Source of the DNA: Streptomyces sp. ISL-94
GTDB taxonomy: Bacteria > Actinomycetota > Actinomycetes > Streptomycetales > Streptomycetaceae
Assembly (NCBI RefSeq): GCF_018614075.1
Contig: NZ_JAGGOZ010000026.1
Location: forward strand, 35,463-99,462
Reading direction: 5' to 3'
DNA: 64,000 nucleotides
Shown: one piece after another, positions 29,873 through 38,628 of the stretch
Position numbering within the stretch: position 1 is the first letter of the stretch
Layout: each line of letters opens with the position of its first letter
Notes under the pieces: generated by a model
Databases searched by the model: none
What the model was told of the DNA's origin: nothing
What the model saw: only the letters and a program-made list of their open reading frames with translations
Program-made: the position numbers and the translations under genes

Positions 29873-31420
29873 TCAGACGGTGGGTTCGCTCAGCTGGGGG
29901 TGGGTGAGGTAGCGCGGGGACGGCGGCCGGCCGCGTCCGCCGGTGCGCAGGGTGGGCTGGGCTTGGATGTATCCGTGCTCTTCGGGGAGGTTCAGCGCGG
30001 GGTCGAGGTCGGCCACGGTGGGGGACTCCGAGCGGGAGAGCTTGACCATGAGGTCGCGCTTGCTGACCTCGCTGCACTTCTGGGTACGCAGCAGCTCCAG
30101 CACGGTGCGGGCGCGGCCCACGGTGGGGTCGGCGCCCATGACGTCGAAGACTCCGAGGGCGTGTGCGGTGAAGTACTCCCCCAGGGTGATCGCCGCGTGC
30201 ATGGTGGCCTCGGTGACCGGCTTTGTGTGTCCGCCTTCCAGGTGCTCGGCCAGGTGCAGCAGGGCGGCCATGCGGGCCACGGCTCCGGCGAGCTTGCCCG
30301 CCCAGTTGGCGATGTGCCCCAGCGCTCCGCCTCGGGCGGCGAGCTGCGGCTCTACCCGCTGTTGGTAGGTGATCAGGGCCTTGTCTGCTTCGGGGCTGAG
30401 CTGGATGACGGCGGGGTCGGTCCACTCGGCGAGCCAGAGGGTGAGCGCGAGGACGTTGCGCTCGTAGACGGCCGCGATGTCTTCGGGGATAGGTTCGGTG
30501 ATGACCTCGCGCTCACCGACCAGGGACTTGGGCATGGAGTAGAGGAAGCGGGCCAGTAGGCCGCGTCCGTCGAAGCCCTTGACCTTGGCGATGTCGCGGA
30601 GCACGTCCGGTTGGACGGCCAGCCCGATGGTCAGGGCTGGGTGGTCGATGTACTCGCGGCGGGTCTGCCGGTTGACCCGGAGGCGGTCTCCGGCGTGGCC
30701 TTTGAGGAAGACCTCCATGTTGGGGGCTCCGGAGTAGCGTCCGGCGATGATGTCGAAGATGCCGCCCTCGGCCGACATCACGGCGAGCCTGCCGCCCTGC
30801 TCCGCGATGAGCGAGGTGACCGTCTCGGAGGTGGAGTCGTCGGCCAGCAGCAGGGGTTCGACCGGCACGGCCACCGATTCGGCGGCCTGTGCCAGCCCGA
30901 TCGCCTCAGCGATCAGGCCTTCGCGCTTCTCGCGGTCGGCCTTCGCGGCCTTGGTCGCGGCGTTGTCGGCCGCTTCCTTGGCCAGCCGTGCGGTCATCGC
31001 CGCTTCCACGATGGCCGGAGCCATGGTGATCTGAAGCTTCTTTTCCGCCTCGTAGAGCGGGTCGGTCAGCAGCGTGAAGACAGCGGACTTGCGGTTGGCC
31101 GGGGGCAGCGCGCACACCACGTACAGGTTGGTGGGCTCCCGCCAGCTTCCTCGCACGTGGACGACCGACCGGCCGCCGGCCGCTGCCGCGAGTACCGACA
31201 GGGCGATGGACCCGGGCAGGTCGATGGGCGTCTGCGTCTCCTCGGCGACTGCTTTCACGAACTCTCCGAGCCAGGCCGGGAAGACGTGCGCGGGGAAGGT
31301 GGGAAGCTCGCGGCGCCCGTTGAGCGGGATCGGCTCCTCCCACACGGGCTCGGTGGGCTGCGGTTCGTCGGTCGCGTTCAGTCCCGCCCACAGGTCGCTG
31401 TCCACGGGCTGTGCGGTCAT
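29873..31420 (-). CDS. DUF3987 (YfjI-type) replication-associated protein
   Basis: A 515-residue protein of the DUF3987 family, common next to prim-pol genes on Streptomyces integrative elements and thought to act in element replication. It begins MTAQPVDSDLWAGLN. A P-loop-like segment PPANRKSAVFTLL departs from classical Walker A. Other family-typical stretches are GGIFDIIAGRYSG, EVFLKGHAGD and GRGLLARFLYSMP. Its ATG overlaps the stop of the primase-polymerase remnant (ATGA), showing the old operon order. Iterons follow the stop. Confidence 0.8.
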   Translation of the reverse strand: MTAQPVDSDLWAGLNATDEPQPTEPVWEEPIPLNGRRELPTFPAHVFPAWLGEFVKAVAEETQTPIDLPGSIALSVLAAAAGGRSVVHVRGSWREPTNLYVVCALPPANRKSAVFTLLTDPLYEAEKKLQITMAPAIVEAAMTARLAKEAADNAATKAAKADREKREGLIAEAIGLAQAAESVAVPVEPLLLADDSTSETVTSLIAEQGGRLAVMSAEGGIFDIIAGRYSGAPNMEVFLKGHAGDRLRVNRQTRREYIDHPALTIGLAVQPDVLRDIAKVKGFDGRGLLARFLYSMPKSLVGEREVITEPIPEDIAAVYERNVLALTLWLAEWTDPAVIQLSPEADKALITYQQRVEPQLAARGGALGHIANWAGKLAGAVARMAALLHLAEHLEGGHTKPVTEATMHAAITLGEYFTAHALGVFDVMGADPTVGRARTVLELLRTQKCSEVSKRDLMVKLSRSESPTVADLDPALNLPEEHGYIQAQPTLRTGGRGRPPSPRYLTHPQLSEPTV

Positions 31421-31521
31421 GCCGCGTCTCCCGTGGTGTTGCGAGCGCTGCGGTGGATGCCGTCGCGGATGCTGGCGGCGATCCGGGAAGGCGCGAGTCC
31501 CTTGGCCAGAGCTCCCGCGAC
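31417..31521 (-). pseudogene. C-terminal remnant of a primase-polymerase-like gene
   Basis: About 34 codons (ending APSRIAASIRDGIHRSARN) precede the DUF3987 gene, overlapping its start by ATGA. In related elements the gene in this place is a bifunctional DNA primase/polymerase, and its C-terminus commonly ends in a similar I-x-A-x-I-R-S/D-G motif. Sense is lost upstream of about 31522, where it abuts plus-strand mobilisation-gene remains. The assignment rests on position and a short motif. Confidence 0.5.
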
Positions 31522-31527
31522 CCCCAG

Positions 31528-32281
31528 ATGTCCGTCCTCGCCCTCAACCGCGAGATCGAGCTCCTCTACCGGCGCCTCCGCCGCCCACACTCGCAAGGAA
31601 CTCCGCGACGCCGCCTTCGCGTTCGAGCGAGCCTCCCGCTCCCACGTGAAGGCTGTACGCGGAGCCGACCGTGCCCTACGGGCAGCCGCCCGCGACCTCG
31701 TCCACAGCGGGCCCGCCCTCGGCCGAGGCGAAGACGGCGCTACCACGGCCATGCTCATCGACATGGCGTTCTTCCTCGCCACCGCGGCGGCCAACTGGCA
31801 CGCCAAGAAACACCACGCCCAGCAGGCCGCAGCCGCCCGGCAAACCGCCGAACACCTCCGCGCCGCCTACCAAGCCGCCGCAGCCCAGCCCATGGCCGTC
31901 CTCCAGCAGCGAGGCCAGCACCTGGCCCTGCACGTTCGGCAGCGGCAGGCCGCCCTCGTACGCCAGGCCCTGCCGGAGCTGGCCGAACGGCTCCTGGCCG
32001 AACCCGGCTGGCCCGCCTTGGCCGCTACCCTCACCGACGCCCAGAAGGCCGGCCACGACCCGGCCGTCCTGCTCACCGAAGCCACCCGACGGCGCGAGCT
32101 CGGCACCGCCGCCTCCATCAGCGACGTCCTCGTATGACGCCTGCGCCGCAGCGCCCACCTGCCCGCCGCCCCCGAAGGACCGCACGACCCGCCCGCCCGC
32201 AGCGACCGGCGCACCCCGTCCACCGCACCTGTCACACAGCCTGCGGCCAAGGCAGCGAGCGACTCCACCCGGCGGCGCTGA
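31528..32281 (+). pseudogene. C-terminal remnant of a mobilisation (relaxase-type) gene
   Basis: The fragment opens MSVLALNREIELLYRRL, shifts frame near 31585, and continues HTRKELRDAAFAFERASRS ... AMLIDMAFFLATAAANWHAKKHH, an Ala-rich helical tail I associate with actinobacterial mobilisation proteins. A TGA at 32135-32137 stops it, yet the same frame reads on through RLRRSAHLPAAPEGP to a TGA at 32279-32281, as if a tryptophan codon became a stop. So there is 5' truncation, one frameshift and one nonsense change. Confidence 0.55.
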
Positions 32282-32389
32282 CCGAAGAAAACCGGCCGAA
32301 GGTAGCCGACGATCCCCCGGTCAGCCAAACCGGCGATTCTCCAGACCATTGATACAGATCCCCACCCCACCACCATCAGGAGCACCTCC

Positions 32390-32755
32390 ATGCCCGCAGC
32401 CACCCCTCGCCCCCACGTCATGGCCCTGCTGTTCGACACGAACTTCAAGCGCCCCTCCGGCTCCCTCGTCTACCGCCACCTCGACGGGCGCCTCTTCACC
32501 GAGGAGGAGCAGGCCATCGTCCGCAACGCCACCATCGAAGAGCTCCAAGCAGCCGGCGTCCACGTCCACGACCCCGAGGCAGGAGCCGAAGCCAAAGCGG
32601 CCTCGTACGCAATGGCCGATCTCCTGCTCAAGTACGTCCGGAAGCACCATGAAGTCCTAATCCCCTTCATGACCCACGAGGACGTCCTCGAATACGGTCG
32701 ATTGGCCACCACCATCGCCCGGGGCGCCGACAGGCTCCTCCCGTACCAGGACTGA
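32390..32755 (+). CDS. Hypothetical protein (121 aa)
   Basis: A small soluble protein with AGGAG 7-8 nt before ATG 32390. It contains TEEEQAIVRNATIEELQAAGVHVHD and an Ala/Glu-rich helix (EAGAEAKAASYAMADLLLKYVRKHHEVLIPF). No family recognised. It lies between the mobilisation remnant and the phosphotransferase gene, convergent with the latter. Confidence 0.65.
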   Translation: MPAATPRPHVMALLFDTNFKRPSGSLVYRHLDGRLFTEEEQAIVRNATIEELQAAGVHVHDPEAGAEAKAASYAMADLLLKYVRKHHEVLIPFMTHEDVLEYGRLATTIARGADRLLPYQD

Positions 32756-32818
32756 CCACAGGGGCAAGACGCCCACGCCTGGCCGGATCATCTACCGACC
32801 GGGTCCCCTGCACTACCG

Positions 32819-33736
32819 CTACGGCACTGCAGTCCACCGCCAGGGTCGTTGTTGCCCTTGGCCCCCCATGAGGCATTCGATTCGGTACTGGGTCTCGTGG
32901 CGGGCATGGGGGTGGTCGGGGTGCTCGGTCGTGATCCGGGCCGCGTAAGCCGTCATCCGCAGTTCCCTGATGTCCCGCAGGACCTCGTACCCCTCCCAGG
33001 AGGTGACGTCCGCTCCGTAGACGGTGCAGAAGTCCTCGTACTCGTGCTGGGTGATGCTGCTGGTGGACGTAAGTTTCACGGCTGTGGACGTCAGGTCCCA
33101 CTCCCGCGGACCGACGGTGAAGCTGTCGAGGTCGAGGAGGTAGGCCGTGCCGTCCTCGGCGGAGGCGACGTTGCCGACCCAGGCATCCCCGTGCAGGACG
33201 CATCGAGACAGACCAGGGCTCTCTACGAGCCGGAGCCATGCCGCTTCGAGCTCGTCCGTGTAGCCGTACAGCCATTCACGGTCGCTCTCCTTGATGGCCT
33301 TCGCCTGGTCGAGCCTGGTACGGATCTTCCGGAACGGTTCCAGAGGCTCAAGGTCGAAGTCGGGCTCCGGAAGCGCATGGAGGGCCTTCAAGAGGTACGC
33401 AACCTCGCTGACGTTCCCGTCGCGGTGCGGCGGAAGTTCCTCCCAGATGGTCACCGCACGGCCGTCGATGGTGATGGGCTGAGCGATGCCCGGGGCGGGC
33501 CGTACGGCGGGGATGCCTTGGCCAGCAAGCCAGTTGGCGACTGCGATTTCACGTGAGGCTGCGGGCGTGCCACCGGGGCGGGAGATCCGGGCTACCAGCT
33601 TCCCGGGGATCCGCCATATCGCGTTCTCCGCGATCCGGATCGGCTCGGCGCCCTCGGTATCCAGCCCGAGGGCCCGGCTGGCGTCGATGAGGACGCGGCG
33701 GGAGACGTTAACGCTGTCGGCGGGGGCGAGGGTCAC
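32819..33736 (-). CDS. Aminoglycoside-phosphotransferase-family kinase
   Basis: A 305-residue APH-fold protein. The Brenner-type catalytic motif is CVLHGDAWVGNV (HGD-x4-N) and the metal-binding segment is YLLDLDSFTVGPREWDL. The N-lobe (LVARISRPGG) binds ATP. The substrate may be a small molecule rather than an antibiotic. Its start overlaps the stop of the XRE-TPR regulator by 4 nt, so they form a regulator-kinase pair divergent from the AlaRS cargo operon. Confidence 0.85.
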   Translation of the reverse strand: MTLAPADSVNVSRRVLIDASRALGLDTEGAEPIRIAENAIWRIPGKLVARISRPGGTPAASREIAVANWLAGQGIPAVRPAPGIAQPITIDGRAVTIWEELPPHRDGNVSEVAYLLKALHALPEPDFDLEPLEPFRKIRTRLDQAKAIKESDREWLYGYTDELEAAWLRLVESPGLSRCVLHGDAWVGNVASAEDGTAYLLDLDSFTVGPREWDLTSTAVKLTSTSSITQHEYEDFCTVYGADVTSWEGYEVLRDIRELRMTAYAARITTEHPDHPHARHETQYRIECLMGGQGQQRPWRWTAVP

Positions 33737-35124
33737 GTCTTGATCGTCTCCTTGATGCGGTCGCGCAGCTTGACCGCCTCGGGGGTCGTTCGGTGCACGG
33801 CGGCGAGCCGGGCCAGGTCCTGCATCTCGTCGGCTGCCCGGCGGGAGTGGAGCTTTGCGACTTCGTCAAGGGCCTGGTGCCCGATGGTGGCGGCTTCATG
33901 TGGGTCTCCGGTGGCCATCGTGAGAGAAGCCAGCTTCGTCAGGGAGAACGTACGGGATCGCACGTACGCCTCCGTGTGTCCTTCGACGGCCGTGCGCAGA
34001 CGGTCTGCGGCCGTGACCGGCCTGTACCCGACGGCGACGAGGTCGTACAGGGCGTGCCCGGTGTCGCCCGCGTGCTGGGCAACGTCGTAGTAGGCCATCC
34101 ACGGCGGGTCTTCGCCGGGACGGGCCTGTGCGAAGGCGTCGTCGGCCTGTCCGACGGCCCGCAGCGCAGCCTGCACTTTGCCGGCCTTGGCCAGCGCCCT
34201 GGCCTTCGCGTTGTGCAGCATGGCCCGCTCGGTGCCAGTGAGCCGGTTCTCGTGGGCGAGCCCCAGTTCCGCGTACGTCAGGCCGGAATCACAGTCCCCG
34301 AGATAGACGGCCTGACGTGCCCGCCACGAGTAGACCTTGGCTCTCAAGTGCCACTGGCCTGCCTCTTCGGCGCAGGCGGCAGCGAAGGCGAAGACGCGGC
34401 GGGCGTCGTGGTGGGCGTGGGCGTCGAAGTCCGCCGCGCCCACGACCATGCCGAGTCGGGCGGCGACGGCGAAGAGGCCGGCCCGCAAGGGGTCCGGGCA
34501 GGGCAGTTCGAGGAGTGCTGACGCCCAGCGGAGTTGCGCTTCGGCGGCGGTGCGGACGATGCCTCCGCCGCCGTAGTGGTGATCCCAACCCGCGAGCACC
34601 GTCGCTGCGGCCTCGACCTGCTCGATGTCCTCGGGTCGGACGGCTGAGGGCAGGCGGGAGGGCTCAGCGGGCTCGATCAGGTGGGACAAGGGGGTACCGG
34701 CTAACAGGGCGGCGGCCCCGGATGCGCCGAGGAAGGTACGGCGGTCCACGTGGCTCCCGTCGTCTGAAGTGCTTTCAGTCACCGGCAGCATGGCCCCTGG
34801 GAACCCCGGTAGACCCGGCAGCGCCGGGGCTACCGCCGGGTTGTCCGCATCACCGGGTGCGTTGTCCGCATCAGTGCCCGTGCGCAGGCACAGCCACGCC
34901 AGGATTCCGCCGGTGTCCAGTGCGTCATCGAGGCTGCGCGCCAACGGCAGGTCACAGGGCCGCTCGGCCTTCTCGATCTTCGCGATGGTACTTGCGCTGA
35001 CGTGGACCTCTAGCGCCAGCTCCCGCTGCGTCTTCCTCCGGACCTTGCGCCAGTGGCGCAGGTGAGCACCGAACCAGTCCTGCGGAGACCGGGTCGGATC
35101 AAGATTCTTGGACGGCTGCGGCAC
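33733..35124 (-). CDS. XRE-family regulator with TPR-like C-terminal domain
   Basis: A 463-residue regulator. An N-terminal helix-turn-helix (about residues 15-70: WRKVRRKTQRELALEVHVSASTIAKIEKAERP) is followed by a linker with DRRTFLGASGAAALLAGTPL, and then helical repeats (about 170-460) like those in peptide-sensing or antibiotic-cluster XRE regulators. GTG 35124 has AAGGGAG upstream; the longer upstream frame is spurious. It is divergent from the small-protein/AspH operon and likely controls it through 35,125-35,287. Confidence 0.85.
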   Translation of the reverse strand: MPQPSKNLDPTRSPQDWFGAHLRHWRKVRRKTQRELALEVHVSASTIAKIEKAERPCDLPLARSLDDALDTGGILAWLCLRTGTDADNAPGDADNPAVAPALPGLPGFPGAMLPVTESTSDDGSHVDRRTFLGASGAAALLAGTPLSHLIEPAEPSRLPSAVRPEDIEQVEAAATVLAGWDHHYGGGGIVRTAAEAQLRWASALLELPCPDPLRAGLFAVAARLGMVVGAADFDAHAHHDARRVFAFAAACAEEAGQWHLRAKVYSWRARQAVYLGDCDSGLTYAELGLAHENRLTGTERAMLHNAKARALAKAGKVQAALRAVGQADDAFAQARPGEDPPWMAYYDVAQHAGDTGHALYDLVAVGYRPVTAADRLRTAVEGHTEAYVRSRTFSLTKLASLTMATGDPHEAATIGHQALDEVAKLHSRRAADEMQDLARLAAVHRTTPEAVKLRDRIKETIKT

Positions 35125-35287
35125 GGTCGCTCCCTTCCCCCTGATGCGTACACCGGCGCCGTACACATCCACTCCTGGCCCCGCAGCGCAGCGGACGCGC
35201 AAGGTTCTTACCAAGTAAACGGCCCAACCACCCACGCCCTGCGGGTTTTTCGGACAACCCCCGCTGTCTCTTCGCCATGGAGGTCCA
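35125..35287. promoter_or_regulatory. Divergent promoter region of the cargo cluster
   Basis: These 163 bp separate the XRE regulator (-) from the operon starting at 35288 (+). They contain the small palindrome TTAC-CAA-GTAA (35208-35218) and a GTAC-x9-GTAC direct repeat at about 35147-35163. The XRE protein probably binds here (inference). Confidence 0.5.
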
Positions 35288-35491
35288 GTGATCGGCTACG
35301 CCACACCGAACCGGAGCGACATCACGTACAAGCACGACACCGAGCGGGTCTCGATACCGATCACGCTCCACCACCTGGACGAGACCACCGAAGGCACCAC
35401 GCTGGTGCTCACCCCCGGGCAGGTGGAGCTGTTCCACAGCCAGCTGTCGCGGGCGATCGAACTCCGCGAGCAGCAGCAGAGCCCCCAGTGA
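35288..35491 (+). CDS. Small hypothetical protein (67 aa)
   Basis: GTG 35288 follows GGAGGTCCA. The sequence (DTERVSIPITLHHLDETTEGTTLVLTPGQVELFHSQLSRAIELREQQ) predicts beta strands then a helix. No family recognised. It is the first gene of the plus-strand cargo operon, and its stop overlaps the next start (GTGA). Confidence 0.65.
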   Translation: MIGYATPNRSDITYKHDTERVSIPITLHHLDETTEGTTLVLTPGQVELFHSQLSRAIELREQQQSPQ

Positions 35492-35652
35492 CGGACCAGC
35501 CCCACGACGTTCTCGGAACGGTCCTCGCGTGGCTGTGGGCCCTTGGTACGGCCGCCGGCTTCGGCACGCTCGGCGTCGCCGCGGTGCACGCCGACCACAC
35601 CGACGAGGCGGCCCCCGCCTGGTCGGCCCCCGACCCCGCCGCTCCGAGCTGA
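35488..35652 (+). CDS. Small membrane protein (54 aa)
   Basis: GTG 35488 overlaps the previous stop. One hydrophobic helix (about residues 8-33, VLGTVLAWLWALGTAAGFGTLGV) is followed by an acidic, proline-rich tail. No family recognised. Coupling to the upstream gene suggests it is really translated. Confidence 0.55.
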   Translation: MTDQPHDVLGTVLAWLWALGTAAGFGTLGVAAVHADHTDEAAPAWSAPDPAAPS

Positions 35653-35723
35653 ACAGAACGAACCCATGCAGCACCACGTGCTTACCGGCCCGCGCTCGCA
35701 GGGCCGACGACGGGAGGGAACTG

Positions 35724-36557
35724 ATGGACCGCACCTTGACCACCCTGGCCGGGCAGATCGCCCAGCTGGACAGCATCGACTCCGCCCAGCTCGAGCGGAT
35801 GCGCCACGAGGCCCTGACCGCCCCGGCCCCCTGGAAGGCGGAGTACAGCGCCTACCAGTCGGGCGGTTGGTGGACGACCTCTCTGATGAACGCTTCCGGC
35901 GACGCGGCCGACGTGACGATCGGCGACTGCACCGCCAAGCCGACCGACCTCCTCGCGCAGATGCCGGCCACCACCGCGCTGCTGGGCGAACTCGGCCTGA
36001 ACTACATGTGGGTGCGGCTCGCCAGGCTTGAGCCCAACGCCTTCCTCTGGGAGCACCGCGACTACGACGACCTCGACCAGGTCGAGCGGCACCGGCTGCA
36101 CATCCCGCTGCACACCAACACGTCCGCGTTCCTGGTCACCGGCGGCGCCAAGGTGCACATGGCCGGCGGACGGATCTGGCGGCTGACGCCGACCTACGCC
36201 CACGGCGTGTGCAACCTGCTCGGCCCCGAGCGCGTGCACTTGATCGCCGACGTGTACGCCGACGACGCCTACCAGCGGCTGGCCCGGCGCCCGACCCTCC
36301 ACCCGGCCGCCGCCGAACCCCTCCCCGACGCGGACCAGATGCAGCTCGCCGAACGGCTGCAGGCCGCCCGGCGCATGGTCGACCTGGGCTATACGGAGGC
36401 GGCCGAGCGGATGCTGCTGCGGCTCTTCTACACCTACGCCCTGCCCGAGGGCGCGGTCTACGACCTGCTCGTCGAACTGCACACCTCGCTCGGCGACGTG
36501 GAGGCCGCTACGCGGTGGACGGCGGCGAAGAGCTGCCTACTCGCCCTCACGGCCTGA
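35724..36557 (+). CDS. Aspartyl/asparaginyl beta-hydroxylase-like dioxygenase
   Basis: A 277-residue protein with the 2-oxoglutarate/Fe(II) AspH fold. Metal ligands are His111 and Asp113 in LWEHRDYDDL, with a distal His160 in YAHGVCNLLG and 2-oxoglutarate-binding Arg170 in PERVHLIADV; HRLHIPLHTN is family-typical. The last ~75 residues form a helical hairpin repeat, perhaps a partner-binding module. Family members hydroxylate Asp/Asn in peptides or free amino acids. GGAGG lies upstream of ATG 35724. It belongs to the AlaRS cargo cluster; the substrate is unknown. Confidence 0.8.
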   Translation: MDRTLTTLAGQIAQLDSIDSAQLERMRHEALTAPAPWKAEYSAYQSGGWWTTSLMNASGDAADVTIGDCTAKPTDLLAQMPATTALLGELGLNYMWVRLARLEPNAFLWEHRDYDDLDQVERHRLHIPLHTNTSAFLVTGGAKVHMAGGRIWRLTPTYAHGVCNLLGPERVHLIADVYADDAYQRLARRPTLHPAAAEPLPDADQMQLAERLQAARRMVDLGYTEAAERMLLRLFYTYALPEGAVYDLLVELHTSLGDVEAATRWTAAKSCLLALTA

Positions 36558-36611
36558 CTGACTGCCCACTTCGCACGGTCCACCCCGCCCGAATCCGAAC
36601 GGAGGACGAAC

Positions 36612-37484
36612 ATGCCCACCCTGCAACTGGCCGAACTCACGCACGCCAACCGACCGGCCCAGCTTCCGCTCCTGTCGAAGCTCGCCGACATCCTGGCCAC
36701 CTCCCCTGCCGTCACCCACCTGCTGGTCCGCGGTTCGCTGGCCCACGGCACGGCCGACCGCCTCTCGGACGTCGACTTCGTCGTCGGTGTTCACGACGCC
36801 CAGTTGCCGGCGTTCGCCGAAGCCCTGGACGACCTGATGTCCGTCGAGGCCGGCGCCCTGTTCCCCGGCTGGCGCGACACGATCGTCGCCGACCTCGGTG
36901 GGGTCGGCCTGGTCTTCCTCGTCCCGGACGACGGCCGCCTGCAGCAGATCGACCTCTACCTCGCACCGGCCTCGCGCGTCCCGGACCTGCAGGCAAGCAT
37001 CGCCACCGCCTCGCTCCTCGACCGCCAGCCGGCGCCCGTCGAATTGGACAAGGTCGTGGTGGCCGAGTGCTTCGCCGTGGAGTTCTCCTCCCGGCCGCGC
37101 ACGTGCACTGAGCTGGTGATCGAACACCTGGTACTGGCCGTACTGCTGCACAAGCGCATCAAGCGCGGCCAGCGGTTCGTCGCGTACTCCGAGTGGCACC
37201 GGCTGCACACCGCGACGAAGGACCTCATCAAGGCCGCCCTCGCGCCCACCTCCCGGTTCTGGGGCTGGTATCAGCTGAGCGAGGAGATCGCCGTCACCCC
37301 GATCGGCCGGGCTTGCGTGAGCGACCTCAACGCGGCGATCAGCGGGCCGGCGGTCCCGCTGGCCGCCGACGTCAACGCGGCGATCGAGCGGATGCTCGCC
37401 CTCGTCGAGCGGGTCTGCCCCGAGGCGCTCGACGGGCTGCGCGACGGCGTCGACGCGTACCGCGCCTACCAGGAGCTGGTGTGA
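36612..37484 (+). CDS. Nucleotidyltransferase-fold protein
   Basis: A 290-residue protein with the pol-beta-type nucleotidyltransferase signature LLVRGSLAHGTADRLSDVDFVV: Gly41-Ser42, then the metal-binding pair Asp53 and Asp55. A third acidic residue is likely in LQQIDLYL. The remainder is helical, as in aminoglycoside or tRNA nucleotidyltransferases. Acceptor unknown: it could adenylylate a small molecule, protein or RNA. ATG 36612 follows GGAGG. Its stop overlaps the LOG gene start by GTGA. Confidence 0.8.
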   Translation: MPTLQLAELTHANRPAQLPLLSKLADILATSPAVTHLLVRGSLAHGTADRLSDVDFVVGVHDAQLPAFAEALDDLMSVEAGALFPGWRDTIVADLGGVGLVFLVPDDGRLQQIDLYLAPASRVPDLQASIATASLLDRQPAPVELDKVVVAECFAVEFSSRPRTCTELVIEHLVLAVLLHKRIKRGQRFVAYSEWHRLHTATKDLIKAALAPTSRFWGWYQLSEEIAVTPIGRACVSDLNAAISGPAVPLAADVNAAIERMLALVERVCPEALDGLRDGVDAYRAYQELV

Positions 37485-38080
37485 ACGCACTCCACCTCGC
37501 GGGCCCGGCCGCCAGCCGGGCCCGCGAGGGCCTGACCGCCGTCTTCTTCGGCGGCGTCGTACCTGCCTCCGCAGAGGAGGAGTACCTGGCCGAGGAGATC
37601 GGCCGGGCGCTCGCCCAGGCCGGTTACGCGCTCCTCCACGGCGGCTACAACGGGCTGATGGAGGCCACGGCCCGAGGAGCCGCCTCCCAGGGGACCACCG
37701 TCACCGCGGTCACCCTGGCGGGCAAGCACGACGAGTGGGGAGCTTTCAATCCGCACACCACCGTGTCGGTCCACGTGCCTGACCTCGGCGCCCGTCTCCA
37801 GCACTACCTGGAGAGCGCCGACCTCATCGTGGCGATGGGCGGAGGCGTCGGCACCCTGCACGAGCTGACCGCCGCCCTCTACTACGCGACCACCATCCGG
37901 CCCGTACCGGTCTGCCTCGCCGGGCCGGCCGCCCTTCGCCTGCTGGCCTTCCTGCGCGAGGAGAAGTGGCTGTACGAGACCCCGACCCGCCCACTCGGCT
38001 TCCTCACCGTCGCCGATACCCCTGACGCCTTCCGCGCCCGCCTCGCCGCGCTCGACACAGCCCCGATCGGAGGAGCATGA
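37481..38080 (+). CDS. LOG-family (lysine decarboxylase-like) phosphoribohydrolase
   Basis: A 199-residue Rossmann protein of the LOG/TIGR00725-type family. The N-terminal TAVFFGGVVPASAEE and LLHGGYNGLMEATARGA, plus MGGGVGTLHEL (variant of PGGxGTxxE), form the active site. LOG proteins release nucleobases from nucleoside 5'-monophosphates, as in cytokinin activation; other members have different roles. It is coupled to the genes on both sides by 4-nt overlaps. Confidence 0.82.
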   Translation: MNALHLAGPAASRAREGLTAVFFGGVVPASAEEEYLAEEIGRALAQAGYALLHGGYNGLMEATARGAASQGTTVTAVTLAGKHDEWGAFNPHTTVSVHVPDLGARLQHYLESADLIVAMGGGVGTLHELTAALYYATTIRPVPVCLAGPAALRLLAFLREEKWLYETPTRPLGFLTVADTPDAFRARLAALDTAPIGGA

Positions 38081-38628
38081 CCACCAGCACGTCACTGGCC
38101 GGCCTCGCCGCCCGACTCGCCGAAGCCTCCTGCGTCAAAGGCCCATTCGACCTGACCGACGGGGAACAGCTGGACTCCTACTTCGACGAGTACCGCCTGG
38201 CCGCCGACCCTGCCCTCCTGCGCGACACCGCCGCCGCCATGGCCGACCTCGTCCCCGACGACGCCCAGCTTCTGGCCGGTATCGAACTCGGCGGCGTCCC
38301 GCTCGTCGTCGCCCTGTCGGCTGTTACCGGCCTGCCCGCCGTGTTCCTGCGCCGGAGTCCCAAGGGCTACGGCTCCCGCCGCCAGATCGAAGGTGCCGCC
38401 ATCAACGGCCGCCGCACGGTTCTCGTCGACGACGTCGTTCGTTCCGGCAGCCAGCTGTTCACCATGACCAACACCTTGAGGGTCGCCGGAGCCGCGGTCA
38501 CCGACGCGCTGTGCGTACTGGAGCGCCCGCTCGGTGGCCGGATGCTGCTCGCCGAGCACCGCGTCACCCTTCACTCCCTGCTCACCGAGGCAGACCTGTC
38601 GGGGCCCCGAGCGGGTGACGCCTCGTGA
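38077..38628 (+). CDS. Orotate-phosphoribosyltransferase-like protein
   Basis: A 183-residue type I phosphoribosyltransferase. The PRPP loop is RTVLVDDVVRSGSQL, preceded by LLAGIELGGVPLVVALS and FLRRSPKGYGSRRQIEG (the flexible catalytic loop, as in PyrE). It could make or consume a nucleotide that the neighbouring LOG and HAD enzymes also handle. It is not obviously the housekeeping pyrE, which lies elsewhere in Streptomyces. Overlaps of 4 nt tie it to both neighbours. Confidence 0.8.
   Translation: MTTSTSLAGLAARLAEASCVKGPFDLTDGEQLDSYFDEYRLAADPALLRDTAAAMADLVPDDAQLLAGIELGGVPLVVALSAVTGLPAVFLRRSPKGYGSRRQIEGAAINGRRTVLVDDVVRSGSQLFTMTNTLRVAGAAVTDALCVLERPLGGRMLLAEHRVTLHSLLTEADLSGPRAGDAS

Noticed and set aside
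30611..31527. Plus-strand open frame through the DUF3987 gene
   Set aside because: It is antisense to a well-supported gene. Only the segment after 31528 has coding sense, as a mobilisation-gene remnant.
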